DNA of 64,000 nucleotides from Burkholderia sp. 4M9327F10 (GTDB lineage: Bacteria; Pseudomonadota; Gammaproteobacteria; Burkholderiales; Burkholderiaceae): assembly GCF_005503145.1 (NCBI RefSeq), contig NZ_SCNV01000002.1, positions 310,001 through 374,000 on the forward strand, given 5' to 3'. Numbering within the stretch: the first letter of the stretch is position 1; the number at the start of each line of letters is the position of its first letter. This document shows, piece by piece, positions 1 through 9,256 of the stretch. The position numbers were made by a program, and so were the translations under genes. The notes beneath the pieces were generated by a model that saw nothing but the letters and a program-made list of their open reading frames with translations, was not told the origin of the DNA and made no database searches.

Positions 1-488
1 CCCTGCTTTTCGGCAAGCAGCAGCGCATAGGTGACGACGCCGGTCACGATCATGCCGTCGATCAGGGGAAAGTGGCAGAGCAGCGACAAACCGATCGCGC
101 CGCCCAGAAATTCCGCCAGATCGGTCGCCATGGCTGCGATTTCGCTCACCACCCACATGCCATACACCACGGGCGCCGGAAAATGCTTGCGGCAAAGCTC
201 CGCGAGATTGTGGCCGGTAATGATGCCGAGCTTCGCGGAAAGCGCCTGAAACAGCATCGCAATCACATTGGCGGCCAGAACGACCCAAAGCAGCGAATAG
301 CCGAACTGCGCGCCAGCCTGAATATTGGTGGCGAAATTGCCCGGGTCCATATAGGCAATCGAAGCCACCACAGCCGGCCCCGCAAACAGCAGCCGGTTTA
401 GACCGGCCATTTTGCGGCCCGCGAGTACATCGTGAATTGCCGACGTCGTTCTGTCGGTCAACCTTTGCGACATTTCTCCAGTATTCAT
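1..488 (-). CDS. mntH: Nramp-family Mn2+/Fe2+ transporter, C-terminus beyond window
   Basis: Proton-coupled divalent metal importer of the inner membrane. The reverse strand reads from ATG at 488 ([10 protein letters not shown]...) with no stop before position 1, so only about 162 N-terminal residues are visible. The first Nramp helix carries the metal-binding motif DPGN at residues 48-51, followed by hydrophobic segments and the family signature [15 protein letters not shown]. Manganese is the usual substrate of bacterial members, but iron cannot be excluded from the fragment. The upstream gene (nirC) is divergent and 740 bp away; no clear Fur or MntR box was recognised. Confidence 0.9.
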   Translation of the reverse strand, partial: MNTGEMSQRLTDRTTSAIHDVLAGRKMAGLNRLLFAGPAVVASIAYMDPGNFATNIQAGAQFGYSLLWVVLAANVIAMLFQALSAKLGIITGHNLAELCRKHFPAPVVYGMWVVSEIAAMATDLAEFLGGAIGLSLLCHFPLIDGMIVTGVVTYALLLAEKQ

Positions 489-1230
489 TACAGAAACCTC
501 TCGACGGATATTGAACGGTAAAAGTCAGAGACAGTAGGCGCGAGCGCAAGCCGCAGCGACGGTGAAGATTGCCGTCCGCCACATCGCGCTGATCAATACA
601 AATGGAATGATTACGGTGGGCTTCCTGTCCCGAACGAGACGGCCGCTCCTGTTGAATCACCGGCAACTGCCGACCTGCTTGCCCTGCCTTGCTGATTCAT
701 ATGATCGCAAGAATAAGGCATGAACCCGCTGAGGCGGCATCACGAAACCATGAAGGAAAGTTAAGAATTGAATCGGCCTGGGCCCGGCAGCCCACCCTCT
801 GCCGGACATGCCCGCGCCAGATAACAAATTCGTAATCCGCGCGTCACCGGGATGGAATCTTCACCCTCATAGGATGAATGCACGTTGATACCGGCGTGCA
901 AGGAACACGATGTCATGCCGTGATATCGCAGACAGACGTCGGACCGCAAATGTCCGAAATTCCGAAGTCTCTGTCTCAAGGGGTATTCGTGTACAGGCTA
1001 AAGTCGTCGTAACCGTCATGTACTCGAATCGCCTTTGTTTCAAAAGACGTGAGTCCAGGCAACAAACGTACAGATCGATATAAATGATGGGAGCACAGTC
1101 GGAAAGAACATCGCTTTTTATAGCTTGAAACTCGATTTGCTGATCAAATTTTAGACCGGCCGCCCCTGTCGTCGCGGCCGCCTGTGCCCGCGCGAACATC
1201 GTCTTGAATGGGCACTCTCTGGAGCCAGGC
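489..1230. other. Long divergent intergenic region, no gene seen
   Basis: About 740 bp between mntH and nirC. Short reading frames here resemble nothing and lack ribosome sites. A small palindrome, TTTGCTGATCAAA, lies near 1137-1149, about 85 bp before nirC; it does not have the 4-bp spacer of an FNR box. A GTAACC at 1009 is followed by CGAA after only 10 bp, so it does not match the sigma motif found at 14-21 kb. Confidence 0.5.
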
Positions 1231-2049
1231 ATGTACGCAGACAGTATTGAGAAATTCGCCAGGATCGGCGCCCACAAGGCGTCCTCCATTCTTCACACTC
1301 CGCTCGCCTTTCTGATCGGCGCGGCCATGGCCGGCGCCTACATCGGCTTCGGAGACATCCTGATGTTTTCGGTCGGCTCGCATGTCGATCCGGCCTATGT
1401 TCACCTGATCATGGGCGCGGTGTTCGCCTGCGCGCTCACCATTGTGATCTTTGCCGGATCGGATCTCTTCACCGGCACCGCGATGTACATGCCGCTCGCC
1501 CTGTTTCGCGGTGAAGTCAGCGTTGGCCATGTCCTGATGGTCTGGGTGGTGTGCTGGGTGGGAAACCTGCTTGGCGCAACCGTGCTCGCCGCAATCCTCC
1601 ACGCTTGCGGCGGGGGAGTATTGCTGACCGATGGGTCCGCGGTCTTCTTCAAGGCCGTCGAGGTGAAGATGTCGACGCCGGGCCTGCCCCTGTTCGCAAA
1701 GGGTCTGCTCTGCAACTGGCTAGTCTGTCTGGCCGTGTGGATGACGAGCCGCACCCAGAACGACGGCGCCAAGCTCGGTCTCATCTTCTGGCCGGTATTC
1801 GCCTTCGTGGCAAGCGGTTTCGAGCACAGCGTGGCGAACATGTTCGTGTTCGCGCTCGCGCTGATCGGCAGCCACCCCGCCGACATTACGCTGGCGGGTG
1901 CCGTCCACAATGAAATCTTCGTTACGCTCGGCAACCTCGTCGGCGGCGCCGTCTTCATGGCCGCGGGCTACTGGCTGCAGGACGGTGGTATCGGCCATCC
2001 CTCGAATGCGAAGGTGCCTGCGCCGGTCACGACCGTTCGCACGAACTGA
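1231..2049 (+). CDS. nirC: Formate/nitrite transporter family channel, NirC-like
   Basis: Pentameric inner-membrane channel for nitrite (or formate). The 272-residue product starts MYADSIEKFARIG and has the FNT repeats, including PLAFLIGAAMAGAYIGFGDILMFSVG near the N-terminus and FAGSDLFTGTAMYM (residues about 79-92). The opening closely resembles E. coli NirC. ATG 1231 is preferred over the ATG at 1204 because GGAG at 1221-1224 lies six bases before it and the protein then begins like its relatives. A response regulator/kinase pair follows after 32 bp on the same strand, so co-transcription is possible. No nitrite reductase is nearby. Confidence 0.9.
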   Translation: MYADSIEKFARIGAHKASSILHTPLAFLIGAAMAGAYIGFGDILMFSVGSHVDPAYVHLIMGAVFACALTIVIFAGSDLFTGTAMYMPLALFRGEVSVGHVLMVWVVCWVGNLLGATVLAAILHACGGGVLLTDGSAVFFKAVEVKMSTPGLPLFAKGLLCNWLVCLAVWMTSRTQNDGAKLGLIFWPVFAFVASGFEHSVANMFVFALALIGSHPADITLAGAVHNEIFVTLGNLVGGAVFMAAGYWLQDGGIGHPSNAKVPAPVTTVRTN

Positions 2050-2081
2050 GCGCCGTTTCAGCACCTGCCGTACAGACGATC

Positions 2082-2771
2082 ATGCGCCTTCTCGCCATCG
2101 AGGATGACCCGGACATCCTCCACAACATAGTCAGCTATTTCGAGGCTCGCAAGTACGTCGTGGACTGCGCGCTGGACGGCATGCAGGGCTTCACGCTCGC
2201 GAGCAAGGGCGAATTCGATGTCATCGTTCTCGATCTCGCCTTGCCGCGGCTCGACGGCTACGAACTGTGCCGCCGTCTGCGCAGCGAAGCGCGCTGCGCG
2301 ACGCCGCTCATCATGGTGAGCGCGCGCGATACGCTCGACGAGCGCCTGACGGGTTTTCAGGTGGGCGCCGACGACTACCTCGTCAAACCGTTCGCCCTGG
2401 CCGAGCTGGGTGCGCGCGTGAAGGCCCTCGTGCAGCGTGCGCGCGGCCTCTCGGGCGCGCACCACTTGCAGGTTGCGGATCTCGAACTCGATCTCGATAC
2501 GCGTGAAATCACGCGCGCCGGTCAGCCGCTGCGCCTGCCTCCCGCGCCCATGACACTGCTGACGATACTGATGCAGGCGAGCCCTGCCGTCGTCCCGCGC
2601 CGCAAGCTGGAGGAAGCGCTATGGCTCGATTCGCCGCCGGACAGCGACAGTCTGCGCACGCACATTCATCAACTGCGTCAGATCATCGACAAGCCTTATA
2701 CGCAGCCGCTGCTGTACACGGTCCACGGCGTCGGCTACCAGCTGCGGGATACGCGCGATGACGATGGCTGA
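2082..2771 (+). CDS. OmpR-family response regulator
   Basis: Two-component DNA-binding regulator, 229 residues. The receiver domain covers about residues 1-115, with the acidic pair D8/D9, phospho-acceptor D51 (VIVLDLALPRLDGYELC) and the conserved lysine K102 (VKPFA). The winged-helix effector domain follows at about 130-225 (...HIHQLRQIIDKP...VHGVGYQL). Its 3' end overlaps the kinase gene by 14 bp, so the two are translationally coupled partners. The target is unknown; the close position behind nirC makes that gene a candidate. Confidence 0.92.
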   Translation: MRLLAIEDDPDILHNIVSYFEARKYVVDCALDGMQGFTLASKGEFDVIVLDLALPRLDGYELCRRLRSEARCATPLIMVSARDTLDERLTGFQVGADDYLVKPFALAELGARVKALVQRARGLSGAHHLQVADLELDLDTREITRAGQPLRLPPAPMTLLTILMQASPAVVPRRKLEEALWLDSPPDSDSLRTHIHQLRQIIDKPYTQPLLYTVHGVGYQLRDTRDDDG

Positions 2772-4071
2772 AGCGATGCCGCCCACACCAGCGCCGGGCG
2801 GCACACGGCGCACCCTCGCGCGTGAGCTTGCTCTCGTCTGTTTCGTTCTGGTCCTGCTGGTTGGCACGCTGCTGTCCCTCGTGTCCGTGTGGACCGTGAA
2901 CCGGCTGGAAATGCATCTGCAACTGATCGACATGGGCATGGCGCTGGAGCGCGTACGCGGCGAATATCTCGCAGGCAAGGACGTTGGCCGGCAGGATCGC
3001 TTCTTTCACGGCGCCCCCGGCAGCGACACGTTTCCCGCGTGGCTGCGGCAGACGCGCCCCGGTTTCACACGCGTCGAGCATGACGGCCGCGACTGGCATG
3101 TGATGGTGGATGACCGCGGCGGCGTGCGCTACATGCTGCTGCGCGACTACACCGCGTTCGAACAGAAGTTTGCCCGTTCGCATTGGGTGACGGTCTGCAG
3201 CGTCGGCAGCAGCCTTCTGGCGGCATTTCTGCTGGGTGGCGTCGTTACGCGCCGGGTTGTGCGGCCGCTCGTCCGGCTCGCCGAGCACGTCGCCAAACGT
3301 CCGGCCATGCCGTCGCGCACCCACCTCGCGCAAGCCTATCCTGCCAACGAAATCGGCCGGGTGGCCGCCGCTTTCGATCAGACCTACAACCAGCTCGAAG
3401 CGGCGCTGCAACGCGAAAAACTCTTCACTGCCGATCTCAGTCACGAGTTGCGCACACCGCTCATGGTCATTTCGAGCTCGTGCGAGCTGCTGTCCGACGA
3501 TCCATCGCTCGCGCCCGCGCACCGCGCGAGGCTCGTACGCGCGCTCGCGGCTTCGGGCGAGATCCATCAACAGCTGGCTGCCTGCCTGATGCTGTCGCGC
3601 GGCTCTTCCGATGCCGCCTCGTTTGCGCAAGCCGAGGTCACCGCCATCGCGCGCGAGCAGATCGAGTACTGGGCGCCACGCGCAAAGCAGCTTGGCCTGC
3701 GCATCGAAGGCGCAATCGACGACGCGGGTACGCCGCCTCCCCTGCCGCCCTCTTTCCCCGCCGCGCTGCTGCGTATCGTCATGTCGAATCTGCTCCGCAA
3801 CGCCTTGCAACACGCATCGAGCGGCACACGGGTCGTCGTGCGCGCGAGCGCGACCGTCTTTCACGTTTCCGACGACGGTCCCGGCATCGCCCCCGAGGTC
3901 GCGTCACACGTCTTCATGCCGTTCGTGCGCGGCGAAGCAACCGGCGCAGGCAATCTGGGCCTCGGGCTTTCGCTTGTACATCGCATCTGTGAGCATCAGG
4001 GCTGGCGCGTCACGTTCGATACGCAACCTGGCGCAGGCACCCAATTTCATGTCGATCTGATGCCGGGCTGA
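2758..4071 (+). CDS. Membrane sensor histidine kinase, partner of the preceding regulator
   Basis: 437-residue kinase. Membrane segments lie at about 24-46 and 143-165, enclosing a periplasmic sensor of about 95 residues with no recognisable fold. A HAMP linker follows, then the HisKA domain with phospho-acceptor H229 (DLSHELRTPL) and a HATPase domain with the N box (NLLRNALQHAS) and G boxes (DDGPGIA, GLGLGLSLV). The overlap with the regulator gene shows they form one system. The signal sensed is not evident. ATG 2764 is an alternative start in the same frame. Confidence 0.9.
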   Translation: MTMAEAMPPTPAPGGTRRTLARELALVCFVLVLLVGTLLSLVSVWTVNRLEMHLQLIDMGMALERVRGEYLAGKDVGRQDRFFHGAPGSDTFPAWLRQTRPGFTRVEHDGRDWHVMVDDRGGVRYMLLRDYTAFEQKFARSHWVTVCSVGSSLLAAFLLGGVVTRRVVRPLVRLAEHVAKRPAMPSRTHLAQAYPANEIGRVAAAFDQTYNQLEAALQREKLFTADLSHELRTPLMVISSSCELLSDDPSLAPAHRARLVRALAASGEIHQQLAACLMLSRGSSDAASFAQAEVTAIAREQIEYWAPRAKQLGLRIEGAIDDAGTPPPLPPSFPAALLRIVMSNLLRNALQHASSGTRVVVRASATVFHVSDDGPGIAPEVASHVFMPFVRGEATGAGNLGLGLSLVHRICEHQGWRVTFDTQPGAGTQFHVDLMPG

Positions 4072-4128
4072 ACCGCGTAGAAGCTCGGCGGCCATCAGCA
4101 GGACTGCGGTGCCGATCGTCGCATCGCG

Positions 4129-5733
4129 TCAATCAGCCGCACGTTCCCGCGACGCCGCATAGCCACGCTCAAATTCACCGGCCTCCCCTGGCCTTGCGAA
4201 CAAAAAGCCTTGTGCGAGAGGTACGCCAATCTGCACGAGGATGGCTTGCTGTTCCGCCTCCTCCACGCCCTCTGCTATCACCAGCGCCCCAACCTGCCCG
4301 GCAAGGAAGCGGATCGCTTCCACCAGCGCGCGGTCGCCGCCGCCGACACCCTGAACGAATTGCCGGTCGATCTTGATGTAGTCGAAGTGAAACCGCTGCA
4401 GCAAGGCAAGGTTGCTGTTTTCCGTGCCGAAGTCATCCACGGCGAACCTCACGCCTTCACGCCGCAACTGGGCGAGGCTGTCTTTCACATCGTCGATGCC
4501 GGCAAGCAGGCCGCGTTCGGTGATTTCGAGCACCACCTGTAGCCTGGTTCCGCTCGCCGCGAGGATATTGCTCAAGTCGCAGGGAAAGCAACGCAGGCCG
4601 GCATGAAACGCAGCCAGGTTGACCGTAAGCCGGAATCCGCCTGGCAGATCCATGCCGCCCAGTTCGCTCAACGCCCGCCGCAACACGAATTGCGTGAGAT
4701 CCGCAATCAGCGGGCTGCGTTCTACCTCGGCAATGAAATGGGCCGGCGTCACGAGGCCCCGCCGGGGATGTTGCCAACGCACCAGTGCCTCGGCGCCCAC
4801 CCATTGTCCCGTCGCCATATCGACGATAGGCTGGTAGTGGACGACAAACTCTCCGCGCTGCAGGGCGCGCCGGACGTGGCGGATCAGGCGCTGGCCCGGC
4901 CGGTAGCAGGCGAGATAAGCCCCTGCGCAAACGGTCCCCAGCAGGAGTCCGGCCACGAGCGCCAGGCCTTCGACTTCGAACTGGTCCTGCAGCCGCCATT
5001 CAGGGCCGGCCTCCACCGAGACGGAAAAAAGGCCCTGCGGCGCAACATAATGGGCCCACGCCTGACGAGGCGGCTCAGGCGGAGGCGGCGCCGAACTGCC
5101 GTCGCTGGCGAGCACGCTGCCGTCCGTGCCGGAAACGATCACCGATCGCGCGCCGGCAATCTGCGCGCTTTCGAGAATGTCGACCACATAGTCACCCGGC
5201 ACGACCAGACCCATGCCACTGGTTGCGGACAAGCGCTCGTACACCATCATCGTCTGCCGATGAGAAAAGCGCGGCGAACCGGCATACATCACAATCCGCG
5301 CCGTGCCGGCAGGCGTGTGAAGCTGTGCCGGCAATGGAAGATCGAGTTTCCCCGCCAGCGTCGAGCAGTAGATGCGATCGCCCCTGACGAACAGCGCACT
5401 TCGGACGTAGCGCGTCGGCTCATTGTTGCCGGCCAGACCGGACTGAATGCTCTCGCAGGACTGCCCCGCAAATTGCGCGAGACGCCCGCCGTCGGACTGG
5501 GCCGCGGCAATGACGTTCCCCAGCAGCACGCCGATTCGTTTCGCGAGCGTCGACTCGCGCTGCAGCGTGCGTACGGTCGCGAAGGGATAGCCCATCACGA
5601 GACAGGCCGCCAGAACCGCACCGAAGATAAGGGCGGCGGACAGCCGCGCGCGCAATGGCCGGGTCTTTATGTCGTCGGTACGGAACAGTTTGGCGATCAC
5701 GGGGATCCTCAGCATCGGTCGATGGTCATGCAT
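4129..5733 (-). CDS. CSS-motif EAL-domain c-di-GMP phosphodiesterase
   Basis: Inner-membrane cyclic-di-GMP phosphodiesterase of 534 residues. A membrane segment at about 31-53 is followed by a periplasmic CSS-type sensor containing C93 (SCESIQ) and C123 (YCST), the cysteine pair that controls activity by disulphide state in this family. A second membrane segment lies at about 255-277, then the cytoplasmic EAL domain: EALVRW at 315-320, ITERG, VDDFGTENSNL, KIDRQFV and IAEGVE. The catalytic signature residues look intact, so activity is likely. It sits next to a chemoreceptor on the same strand, which suggests a motility or surface-behaviour role. No strong ribosome site marks the start; ATG 5715 is possible. 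Confidence 0.88.
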   Translation of the reverse strand: MHDHRPMLRIPVIAKLFRTDDIKTRPLRARLSAALIFGAVLAACLVMGYPFATVRTLQRESTLAKRIGVLLGNVIAAAQSDGGRLAQFAGQSCESIQSGLAGNNEPTRYVRSALFVRGDRIYCSTLAGKLDLPLPAQLHTPAGTARIVMYAGSPRFSHRQTMMVYERLSATSGMGLVVPGDYVVDILESAQIAGARSVIVSGTDGSVLASDGSSAPPPPEPPRQAWAHYVAPQGLFSVSVEAGPEWRLQDQFEVEGLALVAGLLLGTVCAGAYLACYRPGQRLIRHVRRALQRGEFVVHYQPIVDMATGQWVGAEALVRWQHPRRGLVTPAHFIAEVERSPLIADLTQFVLRRALSELGGMDLPGGFRLTVNLAAFHAGLRCFPCDLSNILAASGTRLQVVLEITERGLLAGIDDVKDSLAQLRREGVRFAVDDFGTENSNLALLQRFHFDYIKIDRQFVQGVGGGDRALVEAIRFLAGQVGALVIAEGVEEAEQQAILVQIGVPLAQGFLFARPGEAGEFERGYAASRERAAD

Positions 5734-5790
5734 GCGCGCCCGGGCTCACATCGCGGGGCGCGGGCGCGGTGTCCGCAATGCGGACACACG

Positions 5791-7329
5791 CTAGAGCGAG
5801 ACGCTGAGACGGAACCTCGACGTCGAAGCGGTCAGGTCGCTCGCCTGCGATTCCAGCGATCCCGCGGCGGCGGCTACCTGTTCGACGAGGGCCGCATTGC
5901 GCTGCGTAACGTCGTCGAGCAGCGTGACGGCCTGGCTGATCTGCTCGATGCCCATTTGCTGCTCGTTCGACGCAATCGAGATCTCGCCCATCAGATCCTT
6001 GACCCGCCTCACGGCCTGCACGACGTCGCCGATGGTCCGGCCGGCGGCGTCCACCTGCGCGGCACCCACCCTGACCTGCTCGACCGATGCACCAATCAGG
6101 TCCTTGATCTCCTTTGCGGCCGCCGCGCTGCGCTGCGCCAGCGTGCGCACTTCGGCCGCGACCACGGCGAAGCCGCGGCCCTGCTCGCCCGCGCGCGCGG
6201 CCTCCACCGCTGCGTTGAGCGCCAGAATATTGGTCTGAAAAGCAATGCCTTCGATAACGGCGGTGATCTGCGCCACCTGGGTAGAGCTCGCGCTGATGGC
6301 CTCCATCGTTTTTACGACCTGGCTGACCGCGTCGCCTCCACGCACGGCAATCGCCGACGCGCTGATCGCCAGCTCGTTTCCCTGCTTCGCGCTTTCGGCG
6401 TTCTGGCGAACGGTAGTCGCCAGTTCCTGCATGCTCGATGCCGTTTGCTCCAGCGAAGCCGCCTGTCCCGCGGTCCGCGCGCTCAGGTCGGAGTTGCCCG
6501 ACGCGATCTGACTGGCGCCTGCGGCGATACTCTCGCTGCCCGTGTGAACCTGGCCGATCAGCCCGGCGAGGCTCGCATTCATCCGCTTGAGCGCGTCCAG
6601 CAGGTGAGCGGTCTCGTCCCTGCCGACCACTTCGATCCGGGAAGTCAGGTCGCCCGCGGCAACCGTCTCAGCAATGTTGACCGCCGCAATCAGCGGGCGC
6701 GTGATCGAACGCGTGATGGCATAGGCGAGGCCAATACCGGCCAGTACGGCGGCCGCGCCTAGAGAGGCCATGAGCGTGCGTGCGAAGTCGATGGTCTGGC
6801 GAACCTGATTGCCCAGCGCCATCAGCTGCGTGCGCTGCAGTTCCACCAGCGCCTCAATGGACTGGCGAAGCGCCAGCAGGTCGGACGACGTCTCACCGTC
6901 CATCAAAGCGGCCGCATCGTCGCGCCTGCCCTGCGCGAGCAACTGGCGAGCCGCCGTGTACGACTTCACGTAGGCATTGCGCAGCCCGCGAATCTTTGCA
7001 ACAAGTTCCTTGCTCTCGCGCTTTTGCACCAGTCTTTCGAGCAGGTCGAGCTGTTCGGAAATCCTGGGTTCGTTGTTATCGATCGCGCGATTGATGGCGT
7101 CGGCCTTCGTTTTGTCGTTCGTGGTATAGAGCTGCGACGCAAGCAAGGCATTGTCGTGGGTGAGCTCACTGACTCGCTGCGCCGCTTCCACCCTGCGCCA
7201 TTCCTTTTTGAGCATATTGTCGGTAGCCTGAGCAATGCTGGACAAGCGCACGACCATGATGCAAATCAGAAGCACCAGAAATATCAAAAGCGAACCGAAT
7301 CCTGCGGCAAGACGCATCCCTATTTTCAC
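5791..7329 (-). CDS. Methyl-accepting chemotaxis protein
   Basis: Chemoreceptor of 512 residues, Tar-like topology: membrane segment at about 8-30, periplasmic four-helix-type ligand domain (about 31-185), second membrane segment at about 188-210, HAMP ([20 protein letters not shown]...), and a long cytoplasmic coiled coil. The signalling tip reads [34 protein letters not shown], shown here in part as the family hallmark. GTG at 7329 is chosen because GGGAG lies five bases upstream. Ligand unknown. The C-terminus lacks a CheR-tethering NWETF-like pentapeptide. Confidence 0.93.
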   Translation of the reverse strand: MKIGMRLAAGFGSLLIFLVLLICIMVVRLSSIAQATDNMLKKEWRRVEAAQRVSELTHDNALLASQLYTTNDKTKADAINRAIDNNEPRISEQLDLLERLVQKRESKELVAKIRGLRNAYVKSYTAARQLLAQGRRDDAAALMDGETSSDLLALRQSIEALVELQRTQLMALGNQVRQTIDFARTLMASLGAAAVLAGIGLAYAITRSITRPLIAAVNIAETVAAGDLTSRIEVVGRDETAHLLDALKRMNASLAGLIGQVHTGSESIAAGASQIASGNSDLSARTAGQAASLEQTASSMQELATTVRQNAESAKQGNELAISASAIAVRGGDAVSQVVKTMEAISASSTQVAQITAVIEGIAFQTNILALNAAVEAARAGEQGRGFAVVAAEVRTLAQRSAAAAKEIKDLIGASVEQVRVGAAQVDAAGRTIGDVVQAVRRVKDLMGEISIASNEQQMGIEQISQAVTLLDDVTQRNAALVEQVAAAAGSLESQASDLTASTSRFRLSVSL

Positions 7330-7892
7330 CGTTACTCCCTCTCACGATTGCATGAAGCTGATTTTCAAAACTTCGTTTACGTCACGTGATATGGATTCTT
7401 TAGGTATGCAGAAAATATTAATAACGATGCGCAAGAAAGAAAAGTTTCGAAAATCTCACGCACTCACGGCCCCTCGCGTGCGCAGTTTTCGTATTGGCGA
7501 ATCTGACAAGGTGCGAGTGTCGCGCAGGGGACGTTAAGAAAACGTCAAGATTGTTGCAGCGAGTGGCATGGCGTCTGGTCACGGGCACACCGTCCACGAG
7601 ACCATCCCGCTCGCCGGTTGTGAACCCTTCTTTGGCAGTCGCGCCGAAACAACAGCAACAGGTTCATGAAAGGCACGTCATGTGTGGTGATCCACAGGCT
7701 TCCGGGCGCTGCGCCGCAGCGCAGCAAAGCGTCGCGAACGTATGTGTTTTTTGTGACCACCCTGCTCACATTTTGAATAACTATGTTTCATGTAGCGAAG
7801 TCGCATGCCCACCTGCCGCTACCTATACTCCGGCCGTTCCACAATCGCCGTAATCGTTGCGGAGAACGGAATCTACAACGGAGAAGACTCTC
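7330..7892. other. Divergent promoter region of chemoreceptor and porin
   Basis: 563 bp without a supported gene. The part next to the porin has an AT-rich stretch (7745-7800) and an inverted repeat, TGTGA at 7752-7756 and TCACA at 7766-7770. The nine-base spacer is too long for a CRP site. The porin ribosome site GGAGA is at 7880-7884. Confidence 0.5.
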
Positions 7893-9095
7893 ATGAATTA
7901 CCGGCAATTCGCCGTCGCAGCTTCGGTGCTGTTCGCCAGCGCCGCCGCGCATGCTCAAAGCAGCGTCACGCTGTTCGGGATCATCGATACCGGCCTCGTC
8001 TATAGCAGCAGCGCCCGCGTCAATGCAGCGAAGCCCGCTGCGGGCGGCGGGACGCAGTGGCAGGAGTTCGCCGGAAGCGTCTATACCCCGCGCTTCGGCC
8101 TGCGCGGCAGCGAGGATCTGGGCGGCGGACTGAGCGCGGTTTTCTGGCTGGAAAACGGCTTTAATTCCGCCAACGGCACGTTCAAGAACGGCGGCGATCT
8201 GTTCGGCCGCCAGGCGTGGGTCGGTTTGAGCTCGACGCAGTACGGCACGCTCACGCTCGGACGCCAGTACGACTTCATGGTCAGCTATCTCGCGCCGCTG
8301 AGCGCAACGGGCTCCGGCTTCGGCGGCAACATTGCCGAGCATCCGTACGACAACGACAACCTGAACAACGACATGCGCCTGAACAACTCGGTGAAGTTCA
8401 GCAGCGTCGCGTTCAACGGACTGAAGGTCGGCGCCATGTACGCCTTCGGGGGCGAAGCCGGCGACGTCTCGAACAACAGCGCCTACAGCGCGGGCCTGAG
8501 CTACTCGTATGGCCCGATCAACCTCGCCGCCTCGTACCTGCAGGTCAATCGCGATCCGAATGCGGAGAACGCGACCGGCGCGGTCAGCACCGGCGACGGC
8601 GATGCGCTGACTACCGGCGGCACGCAGCGTATGTTCGGCCTCGGCGCGCAGTACATGTTCGGCAAGTCTTCGGTCGGCCTCGTCTGGACGCACACGTCCA
8701 CCGACAGCGTATCGAGCCTCTGGTACGGCGGCAGCACGAGCAACGGTGCATTGCCCGGCCCTTCGAACGGCGCTGGCAACTACATCAAGTTCGACAACTT
8801 CGAAATCAACGGCCGCTATTTCCTGCGCCCCGATTTCAGCCTGGGTGCGTCCTATACGTACACGATGGCATCGTTCGACTCGTCGTCGACCAGCGCTCAC
8901 CCGCACTGGAACCAGTTGATGGCGCAGGCCGACTATCAGTTCTCGCAGCGCACGGACGTCTATCTTGAAGGCGTGTATCAGCGCGTTGGCGGCGGCAACG
9001 GCATCTCCGCGTTCGATGCCGACGTCTATACGCTGAACCCGGCCACAGGCAACCAGCAGGTGGTTGTGGCAGTTGGCCTCAAGCATCGCTTCTAG
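7893..9095 (+). CDS. Gram-negative trimeric porin (Burkholderia OpcP/Omp38 type)
   Basis: Outer-membrane general porin, 400 residues with a signal peptide ending AAAHAQ before SSVTLFGIIDTGL, the usual mature start of beta-proteobacterial porins. Repeated amphipathic strands with the RFGLRGSEDLGGGL, FGRQAWVGL and GTLTLGRQYDF signatures follow, and the chain ends in VGLKHRF, the C-terminal phenylalanine needed for BAM recognition. ATG 7893 follows GGAGA by eight bases; the ATG at 7857 would give a non-homologous extension. A stem-loop downstream may end the message. Confidence 0.95.
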   Translation: MNYRQFAVAASVLFASAAAHAQSSVTLFGIIDTGLVYSSSARVNAAKPAAGGGTQWQEFAGSVYTPRFGLRGSEDLGGGLSAVFWLENGFNSANGTFKNGGDLFGRQAWVGLSSTQYGTLTLGRQYDFMVSYLAPLSATGSGFGGNIAEHPYDNDNLNNDMRLNNSVKFSSVAFNGLKVGAMYAFGGEAGDVSNNSAYSAGLSYSYGPINLAASYLQVNRDPNAENATGAVSTGDGDALTTGGTQRMFGLGAQYMFGKSSVGLVWTHTSTDSVSSLWYGGSTSNGALPGPSNGAGNYIKFDNFEINGRYFLRPDFSLGASYTYTMASFDSSSTSAHPHWNQLMAQADYQFSQRTDVYLEGVYQRVGGGNGISAFDADVYTLNPATGNQQVVVAVGLKHRF

Positions 9096-9110
9096 GCGCA
9101 AGCGCAATCC

Positions 9111-9151
9111 GGGCGAGGTTCCGGCGCCGCACGGCGCAAGCGGCCTCGCCC
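9111..9151 (+). terminator. Stem-loop after porin gene
   Basis: GGGCGAGG at 9111-9118 pairs with CCTCGCCC at 9144-9151, and a second stem (GCGCCG 9124-9129 with CGGCGC 9132-9137) lies inside the loop. It starts 16 bp after the porin stop, but only a short T tract (ATTTTG) comes after it, so it is a moderate terminator candidate. Confidence 0.45.
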
Positions 9152-9256
9152 GTCGGCGCATTTTGTCCGCGCCTCAGAACGCCTACTTTGTTGCGACGTC
9201 AGGCGGCCACGTCCAGCATGCGCGCCAGACCCAGCGCCAGACCCAGATGCAGAGGT

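Noticed and set aside
1009..1028. GTAACC followed by CGAA before nirC
   Set aside because: Spacer is 10 bp, not 16, and it would start transcripts about 200 bp before nirC; treated as chance.
4603..6762. 719-codon open frame opposite the EAL and chemoreceptor genes
   Set aside because: Runs antisense across two well-supported genes and their gap; composition (Arg, His, Gln rich) is that of a high-GC shadow frame.
7752..7770. TGTGA/TCACA inverted repeat as a CRP site before the porin
   Set aside because: Spacer is nine bases; CRP sites need six.
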